A DNA stretch of 64,000 nucleotides from Paenarthrobacter aurescens TC1 (GTDB lineage: Bacteria > Actinomycetota > Actinomycetes > Actinomycetales > Micrococcaceae): NCBI GenBank assembly GCA_000014925.1, contig CP000474.1:558001-622000 (forward strand). Reading direction: 5' to 3'. Shown here in pieces: positions 1 to 6,196 of the stretch. The position numbers and the translations under genes were made by a program. Numbering within the stretch: the stretch's first letter is position 1; every line of letters begins with the position of its first letter. The notes beneath the pieces were generated by a model that worked only from the letters and a program-made list of their open reading frames with translations, did not search any database and was not told the DNA's origin.

Positions 1-132
1 ACCATCACCAGGGCTCCCATGGTGTCCCGGCTACCCGGCATCGAACGGGCTGCTGCGGGCGTTGGGCGCGAGGCACTGCTTTCACCCGGCCACTATGTCA
101 AAGCCCTCGGTTTCGAAAGGACGCCCCGATGA
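1..132 (+). CDS. C-terminal end of an unidentified RiPP-cluster protein (5' part outside window)
   Basis: Only the last 43 codons are present, open from the first base and ending at TGA 130-132. The tail includes MVSRLPGIE and LLSPGHYVKALGF, which I cannot place in a family from so little. Its stop overlaps an ATG at 129 in the ATGA arrangement used by the later genes of the cluster, so it is probably co-translated with the HopA1-like gene. By position it may be the LxmX- or LxmK-like partner of a class V lanthipeptide synthetase. That assignment is inference from context only. Confidence 0.6.
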   Translation, partial: TITRAPMVSRLPGIERAAAGVGREALLSPGHYVKALGFERTPR

Positions 133-171
133 CAGTCACGCCCCACGTTATTCGAGCAGGTACTGGCGGCC

Positions 172-1104
172 TTGGAACACCGGGTTTCCGTTGACGCCCG
201 CCGGCTCACCGCCAGGATAGACGCCACCACCCTTAGTGCCACCAGCCACAGCGAGTTGCGTTCGCAATTGGCCGGAGCGATCTACACACACCTCCACGTA
301 GGGCACCCAGGCATCGAGACCGTGCCAGGAACAGGCCACCAAGACCTTGCCGCGGCACTTATTGATGCCATCCCGCACCGTACGGTTGTTCAGGCGGCCA
401 CCGTTCAGGCGGCCACCGTTCAGGCGGCGTCGAAGAGGACGCAGCTGGGAACATCCGTCCAAGGAGTTCCGCACCAGGTGGTGGAGCTATCCGGAGTGAA
501 GGTCCTCTTTCCCGCAGAGGCCCTGGTTCGTGACCCCTTGGATGAGATTGTGGGGGTGCGTGTTCCCAGTTGGCGAAGCCGCACCACCCCCGGGTTCCTC
601 CTTGCACTCGGTGCCCACGGATCCGTGAACCCTGCGGCCGCTTCAAGGCTGTACCTGTCCTGTTTCACGGCATCAGAAGCTCTTGAAATGTGGCCGAAGA
701 TTCTTGGAGCCCTTGCCGCCAGCGGGCTTGGCCATCAGGTCAAGACCCTGTCTTCATCCCTGGCTTTCCCACGCAGTGACGCGATGGTCATCTACGTGTC
801 AGCCAACGATTCGGACGCTGCGGTTTCCCTTGTTGGTCCTGCCCTGAGGTCCTTGTCCGCGCGGGACACCCCTGTCTCGGTTTTCACCCATAGCGTCGGC
901 GACCGTCTGGCACTTGCCATGGAACCAAAGGATTCGCGGCCGGGGTACCGGGGGCTCAGTTTCGGACAACACCGCTCGCGGGTTCTGGCGGACGCACTTC
1001 TCCGTGCGTCTGTGGAGAAGACCGACCTCGAACCCGCCTGGGCTGTCGAAGCTCAAACGGCCTGCATCAACCCTCACCAGCCCGGATACAACGCCGGCCA
1101 GTGA
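172..1104 (+). CDS. HopA1-family (LxmY-like) lanthipeptide-modifying protein, probable 5' frameshift
   Basis: The middle and C-terminal parts carry the pattern of bacterial HopA1-family proteins of RiPP clusters: RLYLSC, then DAMVIYVSA, then PVSVFTHSVGDRLALAMEP and LSFGQHRSRVLADALLRAS. In class V lanthipeptide and thioamitide pathways such proteins act with a kinase-like partner in Ser/Thr dehydration. The open frame has no ATG or GTG start; TTG 172 (or CTG 163) is the only choice after stop 130-132. The expected start is ATG 129, overlapping the previous stop, but that frame closes after 21 codons. Removing one C from the run at 141-144 joins ATG 129 to this frame (324 aa) and restores LFEQVLAALEHR. 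Sequencing error, mutation and recoding cannot be separated here. A 15-bp tandem repeat lies at 388-428. Confidence 0.82.
   Translation: MEHRVSVDARRLTARIDATTLSATSHSELRSQLAGAIYTHLHVGHPGIETVPGTGHQDLAAALIDAIPHRTVVQAATVQAATVQAASKRTQLGTSVQGVPHQVVELSGVKVLFPAEALVRDPLDEIVGVRVPSWRSRTTPGFLLALGAHGSVNPAAASRLYLSCFTASEALEMWPKILGALAASGLGHQVKTLSSSLAFPRSDAMVIYVSANDSDAAVSLVGPALRSLSARDTPVSVFTHSVGDRLALAMEPKDSRPGYRGLSFGQHRSRVLADALLRASVEKTDLEPAWAVEAQTACINPHQPGYNAGQ
388..428 (+). repeat. 15-bp in-frame tandem repeat in the HopA1-like gene
   Basis: The unit GTTCAGGCGGCCACC occurs twice and is followed by a partial third copy, giving the protein the run VQAATVQAATVQAAS. The repeat is in frame, so copy-number change would alter length without breaking the gene. 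It lies in a variable linker before the conserved HopA1 region. Confidence 0.8.
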
Positions 1105-1177
1105 TGAATCCGGGCAGTGGCCCGCCGCTGCCCGGCACCCAAAGACCTCCCATGAGGAACCCAGAAAGAAAAACCCA

Positions 1178-1194
1178 TTCCCACTTAGTGGGAA
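1178..1194 (+). promoter_or_regulatory. Leader hairpin before precursor A1
   Basis: TTCCCAC and GTGGGAA form a 7-bp stem around loop TTA. The GTGGG arm ends at 1192, 23 nt before the A1 start codon, and is followed by the Shine-Dalgarno AGGAG. A matching CCCAC-NNN-GTGGG hairpin sits at the same distance before the second precursor gene. It could stabilise the messenger or control ribosome access. Confidence 0.5.
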
Positions 1195-1215
1195 GCAAAC
1201 ACAACAGGAGACACC

Positions 1216-1389
1216 ATGTCCAACGCAGTTGGTAACTTCCGCCAGGCCGACCTGACCGATCTTGCACGCGCCCACAGCACCTTCGCGGCTGCTGACGAGC
1301 TCGGCGGCGACGCTGCCACCGACGCTCCCGCAACCTCACCGCTGTGCATCGGCATCATTGTTGGCGCCACCCTCGGTGCCGGCTGCTAA
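1216..1389 (+). CDS. RiPP precursor peptide A1 (class V lanthipeptide-like)
   Basis: 57 aa, ATG 1216 with AGGAG 5 nt upstream. The leader-like first 40 residues include QADLTDLARAHSTF and DELGGDAATDAPAT; the tail is SPLCIGIIVGATLGAGC. It is 74% identical (42 of 57) to A2 at 1506, with residues 15-40 differing at one position only. Ser41-Pro-Leu-Cys44 fits a small lanthionine ring like the T-P-G-C ring of nisin. Thr52 and the terminal Cys57 (T-X4-C) match the spacing used for AviMeCys in thioviridamide-type peptides, for which a cysteine decarboxylase follows at 1789. The product is unknown and the cleavage site was not determined. Confidence 0.88.
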   Translation: MSNAVGNFRQADLTDLARAHSTFAAADELGGDAATDAPATSPLCIGIIVGATLGAGC

Positions 1390-1468
1390 CTGCCCCTGGG
1401 CAGGGAACAACAAAAGCTCCGCAGCACTACAACAAAAAGCTTTTCACCCAGTAGCAACCCCGGACGCA

Positions 1469-1481
1469 CCCACCACGTGGG
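1469..1481 (+). promoter_or_regulatory. Leader hairpin before precursor A2
   Basis: CCCAC-CAC-GTGGG forms a 5-bp stem with a 3-nt loop, ending 24 nt before the A2 ATG. Both hairpins are followed by the shared AGGAGACACCAT stretch, so the leader was duplicated together with the precursor gene. Confidence 0.45.
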
Positions 1482-1505
1482 GGCAATCAACAAGGAGACA
1501 CCATC

Positions 1506-1679
1506 ATGACTCACGCCATCACTAACATCCCGCAGGCCGACCTCGCCGACTTGGCCCGGGCACACAGCACCTTCACGGCGGCTGACGAGCTCGGCGGCGA
1601 CGCTGCCACCGACGCGCCGGCCACCACGCCGTTCTGTGCAGGGGTGATCATCGGCGCAACCCTGACCATGGGCTGCTAG
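1506..1679 (+). CDS. RiPP precursor peptide A2 (class V lanthipeptide-like)
   Basis: 57 aa, ATG 1506, Shine-Dalgarno AAGGAG at 1492-1497. It is a paralogue of A1 with the same QADL-DLARAHSTF and ELGGDAATDAPAT leader elements; the tail is TPFCAGVIIGATLTMGC. Thr41-Pro-Phe-Cys44 would give methyllanthionine where A1 would give lanthionine, and Thr52/Cys57 again fit AviMeCys. Most substitutions are in the first nine residues and in the putative core, as expected for two products of one enzyme set. Whether the two act together, like two-component lantibiotics, cannot be read from sequence. Confidence 0.88.
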   Translation: MTHAITNIPQADLADLARAHSTFTAADELGGDAATDAPATTPFCAGVIIGATLTMGC

Positions 1680-1698
1680 GCAGACCTGACCACGGGGA

Positions 1699-1740
1699 AG
1701 GCGCCGGCGAGGTGGTGGAAACATCATCACGCCGGCGCCT
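1699..1740 (+). terminator. Strong hairpin between precursor and enzyme genes
   Basis: AGGCGCCGGCG (1699-1709) and CGCCGGCGCCT (1730-1740) form a perfect 11-bp, mostly G/C stem with a 20-nt loop. No T tract follows, so it may be a partial terminator or an RNA-stability element. Its position suggests it keeps precursor transcript above enzyme transcript, a common RiPP arrangement. Confidence 0.6.
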
Positions 1741-1788
1741 CCTGACCCATATCTGTCCCACCCACCCTCCTGAATGCTGAGACCTGCC

Positions 1789-2427
1789 ATGACAACCACT
1801 GACAGCAGTCCCCGTCCCATCTGGGCGGACCTCACCCTCGAAGCCTTCGGATACTCCAAGGTTGCCCTGATTCTTACAGGCTCGGCAGTCACCCAAGTTA
1901 TGCCCTTCTGGATTGAATGGGCGGTTTCCGCGGCGCCGGAAACTGAGTTCAAGGTGGTCATGCGGGACTCCGCGCAGCGCTTCATCACCCGTCACAGCAT
2001 TGAGTCCCGGTTGAAGTCCCGTGTACAGGCCGATACCTGGGGGGAAGAACTCGTTGCTGCACACATCGATTTGGCAGAGTGGGCGGACCTGATCCTGGTC
2101 TACCCGGCAACCCTGGACTACTCATCGCGCCTGGCTCACGGCATAGCCGATTCGCCGTCCTTGCTGGCAGCAATGACCACGGAGGCCCAGGTCTGCATCG
2201 CTCCGGCATTGCCGCCCCGGGCCCTGGCGAACCCTATCGTCGCCGAGACCCTCAGGAAACTGCGCACGCCGGAAAACTTTCTGGTCATTGACCCCGTCCC
2301 CGGCCCCAGCGAGTCCAGCGACGTCGCCCTGGCCTGGGTGCCGCCGTCGTTCCCTTCCGTGCTGCGCCGGCTGGAAGAGGAACGGCTCCTTCGTGCGGGG
2401 ATGACCGCAGAGGCGGCTACTGTATGA
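1789..2427 (+). CDS. Flavin-dependent peptidyl-cysteine decarboxylase (HFCD, EpiD/TvaF-like)
   Basis: A homo-oligomeric flavin-containing Cys decarboxylase family protein of about 212 aa. It starts with the ALILTGS nucleotide-binding strand, carries AHIDLAEWADLILVYPAT (the conserved active-site His followed by a PAT-type motif), then RLAHGIAD, and APALPPRALANPIVAETL near the C-terminus. EpiD-type enzymes oxidatively decarboxylate a C-terminal Cys to an enethiol that couples to a dehydrated Ser/Thr, giving Avi(Me)Cys. Both precursors end in Cys, which supports that role. ATG 1774 is an alternative start; neither has a clear ribosome site. The stop overlaps the next ATG (2424). Confidence 0.87.
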   Translation: MTTTDSSPRPIWADLTLEAFGYSKVALILTGSAVTQVMPFWIEWAVSAAPETEFKVVMRDSAQRFITRHSIESRLKSRVQADTWGEELVAAHIDLAEWADLILVYPATLDYSSRLAHGIADSPSLLAAMTTEAQVCIAPALPPRALANPIVAETLRKLRTPENFLVIDPVPGPSESSDVALAWVPPSFPSVLRRLEEERLLRAGMTAEAATV

Positions 2428-3287
2428 GCGCCGCGATGGATTCCCGGCAGAAATCAGTCATCCGCTCCACCCGGACCGACCTGCTGTCCACGGGTGTTTA
2501 CCAGGTTGGAGGGGCTTATGAATGGGTGCACAGCCTCGGGGTTGGAGCGCCGATTCCTTTCTCTTCCCTACCGATCAGCATCGCTCCCGCGCCCGGCGCT
2601 GACCTCTTGGTGGTAGGGGTCGGGGGCGATCGCCACCGTTCATACTCGACGCCGGCAGGGTCAACGGTCTTCGACCTCATCACGGCGGGTGTGCCCGCAA
2701 ACCTCCGGGCGGCAGGGCGGATATGGGGAACGGCCCTGAGCGTTCTCCATGACAATGCGTCGCTCATCGACTTTCCGGGAAGTACTCCACGAACCGTCCA
2801 GCGTTCGGAGGCATGGCTGGGAGGGGCATGGGAGCCGGCCTGCGACGTTTTGGGCGATTCCGGCCTGCGGGAGATCCGTCGATGGATCGAGCGCGTACTT
2901 TCCGACCCCCACCAAGTGGTTGTGCACGGATATCCCGGGATGGCCCACTGGGTGGTGACTCCCGATGGTGCAGCCGGCTCGCTCCTCACCGGCGAGGACC
3001 TGGGGCTTGCCCATCCTGCTTATGACATCGCTTGGGTGCTCGGAGAGATGGCGGAACTGCATGCCTTCCACCCTGTGCTGCGGCCAGCCATCGAAGAACT
3101 GCGCAACGGTTTCCATGAGACGTGCGGAGAAGGTCCCGCACAGTCCGAGATCGGCCCGGCATTGGCCTTCAGGATTGCCCAGCATGCCTACGACTGGCAC
3201 CACTATGCCGGAGCAGGAGAAGCCCAGTCGAAGGCACTTCTTCGCTTGGCGAGCTCGTACTTGAACACCACCCCGGAGACGCGATGA
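2424..3287 (+). CDS. APH-fold kinase-like RiPP protein with altered catalytic loop
   Basis: 287 aa, ATG 2424 overlapping the previous TGA. The C-lobe resembles aminoglycoside/choline phosphotransferases: VVVHGYPGMAHWVV at about 165-178 sits where the HGD catalytic loop belongs, and ED-LGLAHPAYDIAW at 191-204 matches the metal-binding/PxYDLA segment. The usual HGD Asp is replaced by Tyr170 and no obvious N-lobe lysine motif is seen. In class V lanthipeptide and thioamitide clusters APH-like proteins pair with HopA1-like proteins to dehydrate Ser/Thr. Whether this one transfers phosphate or only binds peptide is open. Confidence 0.72.
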   Translation: MSAAMDSRQKSVIRSTRTDLLSTGVYQVGGAYEWVHSLGVGAPIPFSSLPISIAPAPGADLLVVGVGGDRHRSYSTPAGSTVFDLITAGVPANLRAAGRIWGTALSVLHDNASLIDFPGSTPRTVQRSEAWLGGAWEPACDVLGDSGLREIRRWIERVLSDPHQVVVHGYPGMAHWVVTPDGAAGSLLTGEDLGLAHPAYDIAWVLGEMAELHAFHPVLRPAIEELRNGFHETCGEGPAQSEIGPALAFRIAQHAYDWHHYAGAGEAQSKALLRLASSYLNTTPETR

Positions 3288-4537
3288 CTACCCCTTCCAT
3301 TCTTGGCACACTGGATGGCCGAGCTGTGTACGGCATGCAGCTGGACACCGGAACAAGGCTGATCGCCGTCCATGATCCCTCCGCCCGCATCCTGTCCGTG
3401 AGTCTCGGTGTGCCGGCGGGAATGCGCCATGAAATGCCGGGGGAGGAGGGCATGCTCCACCTCCTCGAGCACATGGTGTACCAGGACAGCGAGAACATCA
3501 CGGCGTTGGAACGGCAGGTTTCGGTTCACAAAGCCGGGGGAATCCTGGGCGGGAACACCCACATGGACTACTCCGAGTTCTACGAGTCCGGTCCCACGGG
3601 ACACCTCGAACGGATCTCGAGCCGCCTGGTTGAGCAGGTCTTCCAGCCCGCACTGACGCAGGGGCAGATCGCTGAGCAAATAGATGCCGTTGCCACAGAA
3701 CGGGCGCAACGGTTGGCTCCGGCTCCCGGGGGAATCCTGCCCTGGCCACACCTGACAACACGCTATTGGGCGGACCACTCCAACGGTCATGACGGCAGCG
3801 GCGATAGTGACCTCGCAACCCGGGTCACCCGTGAAAAACTACAAGCGCTTCATGGCCGTCTTTACCGCCCCTCGGCGGCTGTACTGACGGCGGTGGCATC
3901 TGAAGACCCTCATTACACGCTCCGGTTGCTGGCGGCCCCGTTCTCTGGAATTTCAGACCAGGCGCCCGTCGTCCCCGTGCTGCAAGACTCCGTCCGCAGA
4001 GGTGGTTCGACGTCCACGATCTATTCCGGCGGGGCAACGTCCACTCGTCTACTTTCCGCCACGGCTGCAGCGTTTGGTCACTCGGCAGGCCCGGATCTCC
4101 TCGGTGATCTTGTGGCAGCTGAGCTGCTGTCCCAGCAGGATGGCCTCGACGCCAGCGCCGGTCTGTTCGGGCCGGGGGACCTGACCCGGGACGATCTGTT
4201 CGTCCTGGTGGACGATACCGGGCAAGCCATTGATCCTTCCGAGAGATTCCGGGCGCTGGCGATCGCCGATGATGCAGCAATCGTCCTTGCGGCCCGTCGC
4301 GCCCTACTCCGGATGGAAACGTTCACTCACGATGACCAACGGCTCGCCCGGACCGTCACCCGCGACGTGCTTCTGAGGGGGACACCGACGTTCGCCGTTG
4401 AACTGGCGGATGCCCTCGCCGAAATATCCGACGACGACACGCGGCTCAGGCCGTTGGTCACCGCCGCGGCACGGCGGCTCGCCGAGCAGGACTCCGTGTC
4501 ACTGACCGTCCAGCCCTCCGAGGAGATTCTCCGATGA
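3284..4537 (+). CDS. M16 zinc peptidase, catalytic subunit (candidate leader peptidase)
   Basis: 417 aa. ATG 3284 overlaps the TGA of the kinase-like gene, so longer upstream versions of the frame are rejected. The inverted zinc motif HLLEH is at residues 59-63, and a Glu in ATER at 139 is the expected third metal ligand about 75 residues later. Pitrilysin-family peptidases work as active/inactive pairs, and the next gene has the inactive partner's features. M16 pairs are reported to remove leaders in lexapeptide-type pathways, so leader removal from A1/A2 is the likely job. Confidence 0.85.
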   Translation: MTTPSILGTLDGRAVYGMQLDTGTRLIAVHDPSARILSVSLGVPAGMRHEMPGEEGMLHLLEHMVYQDSENITALERQVSVHKAGGILGGNTHMDYSEFYESGPTGHLERISSRLVEQVFQPALTQGQIAEQIDAVATERAQRLAPAPGGILPWPHLTTRYWADHSNGHDGSGDSDLATRVTREKLQALHGRLYRPSAAVLTAVASEDPHYTLRLLAAPFSGISDQAPVVPVLQDSVRRGGSTSTIYSGGATSTRLLSATAAAFGHSAGPDLLGDLVAAELLSQQDGLDASAGLFGPGDLTRDDLFVLVDDTGQAIDPSERFRALAIADDAAIVLAARRALLRMETFTHDDQRLARTVTRDVLLRGTPTFAVELADALAEISDDDTRLRPLVTAAARRLAEQDSVSLTVQPSEEILR

Positions 4538-5451
4538 TCACCACTCGCCGTTATCTGGCCCAGGTTGACCGGCGCTCCCGCTTCACCACGGTGTCGATGG
4601 GCTGGAGAACAACTTCCGACGGCGTCCCGCGCCTGCGCAGCGCCGTTTCCCGGGCGGTGAAACGATGCGGGCCAGCCAAGCAGCCGGTTGCCGTGACATG
4701 GACGCCCGGTGATGGCGCCGTGGTGATGACTGCGACCCTGCCGGAGGTGGCTGTACGGGGCTGGACTGAAGATGTCACCAACACCGAGCACCCGGGAATA
4801 GCGGAATTCGGTGAGCCCGTGCTTGCTGTTGTGGGTTCTGCCGGCGTTCTGGAAGATCTGGAAGGCAGCCTGTCGGAAGGCGGGGGAGAAGGACCTCCCG
4901 CCCCTCGGTCGGCGTTCCGGAGCACCATGCGTCAGACCACGGCACAGGGATTCGAGCAGACGTTTGTCATCGGACAGGACCCCGCGGGCGACGTAGGGTT
5001 CGCAGCAACGTTCATGGCCATCTGCCTGGTGGCCGGAGGGCCGGGAACCCTCCTTCCGGACGCCATTCAACAGTCCGGGCACCAGGCAATCCTTCAAGCC
5101 GGCCGCGGGCTGCAGGACTCCACGCCGACAGTGAACTGGCAAGTCGTCGCCTCGCGGCCCAACGGTTCGGCTGTTCTGGAAACGGTGCTTTCCACGGTGG
5201 CCGGCTACAGAGTTGCCGAGCACAGGGAAGCAGTGGAGCAGGCTAGGGAATTTGCCCGGACAAATCTGAACCGCGCATGGCAGTCCCCGCTTGAACTGGC
5301 CCGCTCCCTCGCCCACTACGAGGTGATGGGATGGGGTGGCGAGCTGGTCCTTAACCCGGATACCGCCCTCGACCTTGTGGATTCCGCCGCTATCGGGAAG
5401 GCGGTGGAAGGCTTGGTCAGGCCTATCAAGGAGGTCCTGGGACGCAGCTAG
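4534..5451 (+). CDS. M16 peptidase-like partner lacking the zinc motif
   Basis: 305 aa, ATG 4534 overlapping the TGA of the catalytic M16 gene. No HXXEH motif is present. The sequence QDPAGDVGFAATFMAICLVAGG and the later ARTNLNRAWQSPLELARSLAHYE resemble the non-catalytic half of M16B heterodimers, which supplies substrate-binding residues. It is the last gene of the cluster; the next gene lies on the opposite strand 13 nt away. Assignment as a partner rests on the tight pairing and weak similarity. Confidence 0.7.
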   Translation: MITTRRYLAQVDRRSRFTTVSMGWRTTSDGVPRLRSAVSRAVKRCGPAKQPVAVTWTPGDGAVVMTATLPEVAVRGWTEDVTNTEHPGIAEFGEPVLAVVGSAGVLEDLEGSLSEGGGEGPPAPRSAFRSTMRQTTAQGFEQTFVIGQDPAGDVGFAATFMAICLVAGGPGTLLPDAIQQSGHQAILQAGRGLQDSTPTVNWQVVASRPNGSAVLETVLSTVAGYRVAEHREAVEQAREFARTNLNRAWQSPLELARSLAHYEVMGWGGELVLNPDTALDLVDSAAIGKAVEGLVRPIKEVLGRS

Positions 5452-5464
5452 TGCGTCATGAACT

Positions 5465-6148
5465 TCAGGAATCCAACCCTGTCCGAGAACCGGGGCCAAG
5501 GTCCACCAGCCCTCCTTCGACCGCGGCCACAAGGATCTGTACGCGGTCCCGCACACCGAGCTTCTCCATGACGTTCACGAAGCGTGCTTTGATGGTGGAC
5601 TCTGTCACGAAGAGCTCCGCAGCCATCTCACGGTTGCTCATTCCACGTCCGAGTAGCTGGATCACTTCCAGCTCCTTCTTGGTCAGCGCGTCCACGAGCT
5701 TGGGGTCCGGAACGACTTCGGCAGGGACGGACTCCGCGAGTCCTGTCACCACATGCCGCGTCACTTTGGAAGACAATACGGATTCGCCGGCCATCACAGT
5801 GTGGATGGCGGCGGTGATTTCCTTGGGCAGCGTGTCCTTGACCAGGTATCCCGATGCCCCAGCTCGCAGTAAGTCCACCACGTAGCGATCGGTGGAGAAG
5901 GTGCTCAAACCCAGGATGGCGATGTCCGGGAACTCGGCATGGATTTGGGCCGTTGCAGCAACGCCGTCCATCACCGGCATCTGCATATCCATCAGGATCA
6001 CATCCGGGCGGAGCGAGGCTGCCTGGACCACGGCCACGCGCCCATCCGACGCCTCACCGACCACTTCGATGGACGAATCGGACGAGAGATAATCCCGCAG
6101 GATCTCCCGCGCCAACAGCTCATCATCCACCAACAAAACCCGCGTCAT
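5465..6148 (-). CDS. NarL/LuxR-type response regulator
   Basis: 227 aa. Receiver domain with DD at 8-9, the phosphoacceptor Asp54 in ILMDMQMPVMDG and a Lys in GYLVKD. The C-terminal LuxR helix-turn-helix has LTKKELEVIQLLGRGMSNREMA and ESTIKARFVNVMEKLGV. It partners with the kinase 48 nt upstream. It is the last gene of a minus-strand series beginning at 8984 and converges on the RiPP cluster; control of that cluster is plausible but not shown. Confidence 0.93.
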   Translation of the reverse strand: MTRVLLVDDELLAREILRDYLSSDSSIEVVGEASDGRVAVVQAASLRPDVILMDMQMPVMDGVAATAQIHAEFPDIAILGLSTFSTDRYVVDLLRAGASGYLVKDTLPKEITAAIHTVMAGESVLSSKVTRHVVTGLAESVPAEVVPDPKLVDALTKKELEVIQLLGRGMSNREMAAELFVTESTIKARFVNVMEKLGVRDRVQILVAAVEGGLVDLGPGSRTGLDS

Positions 6149-6196
6149 ACTGATCCCCCAATGTCAGTCCTCGAGCCAATCCTCCCACAAACGCGC

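Noticed and set aside
1390..1401. Terminator after precursor A1 (TGCCC-CT-GGGCA)
   Set aside because: The stem is only five base pairs with a two-base loop and no T tract, too weak to support.
3122..4537. Longer M16 peptidase starting at 3122
   Set aside because: The extension overlaps the kinase-like gene in another frame; ATG 3284 fits the ATGA pattern of the operon.
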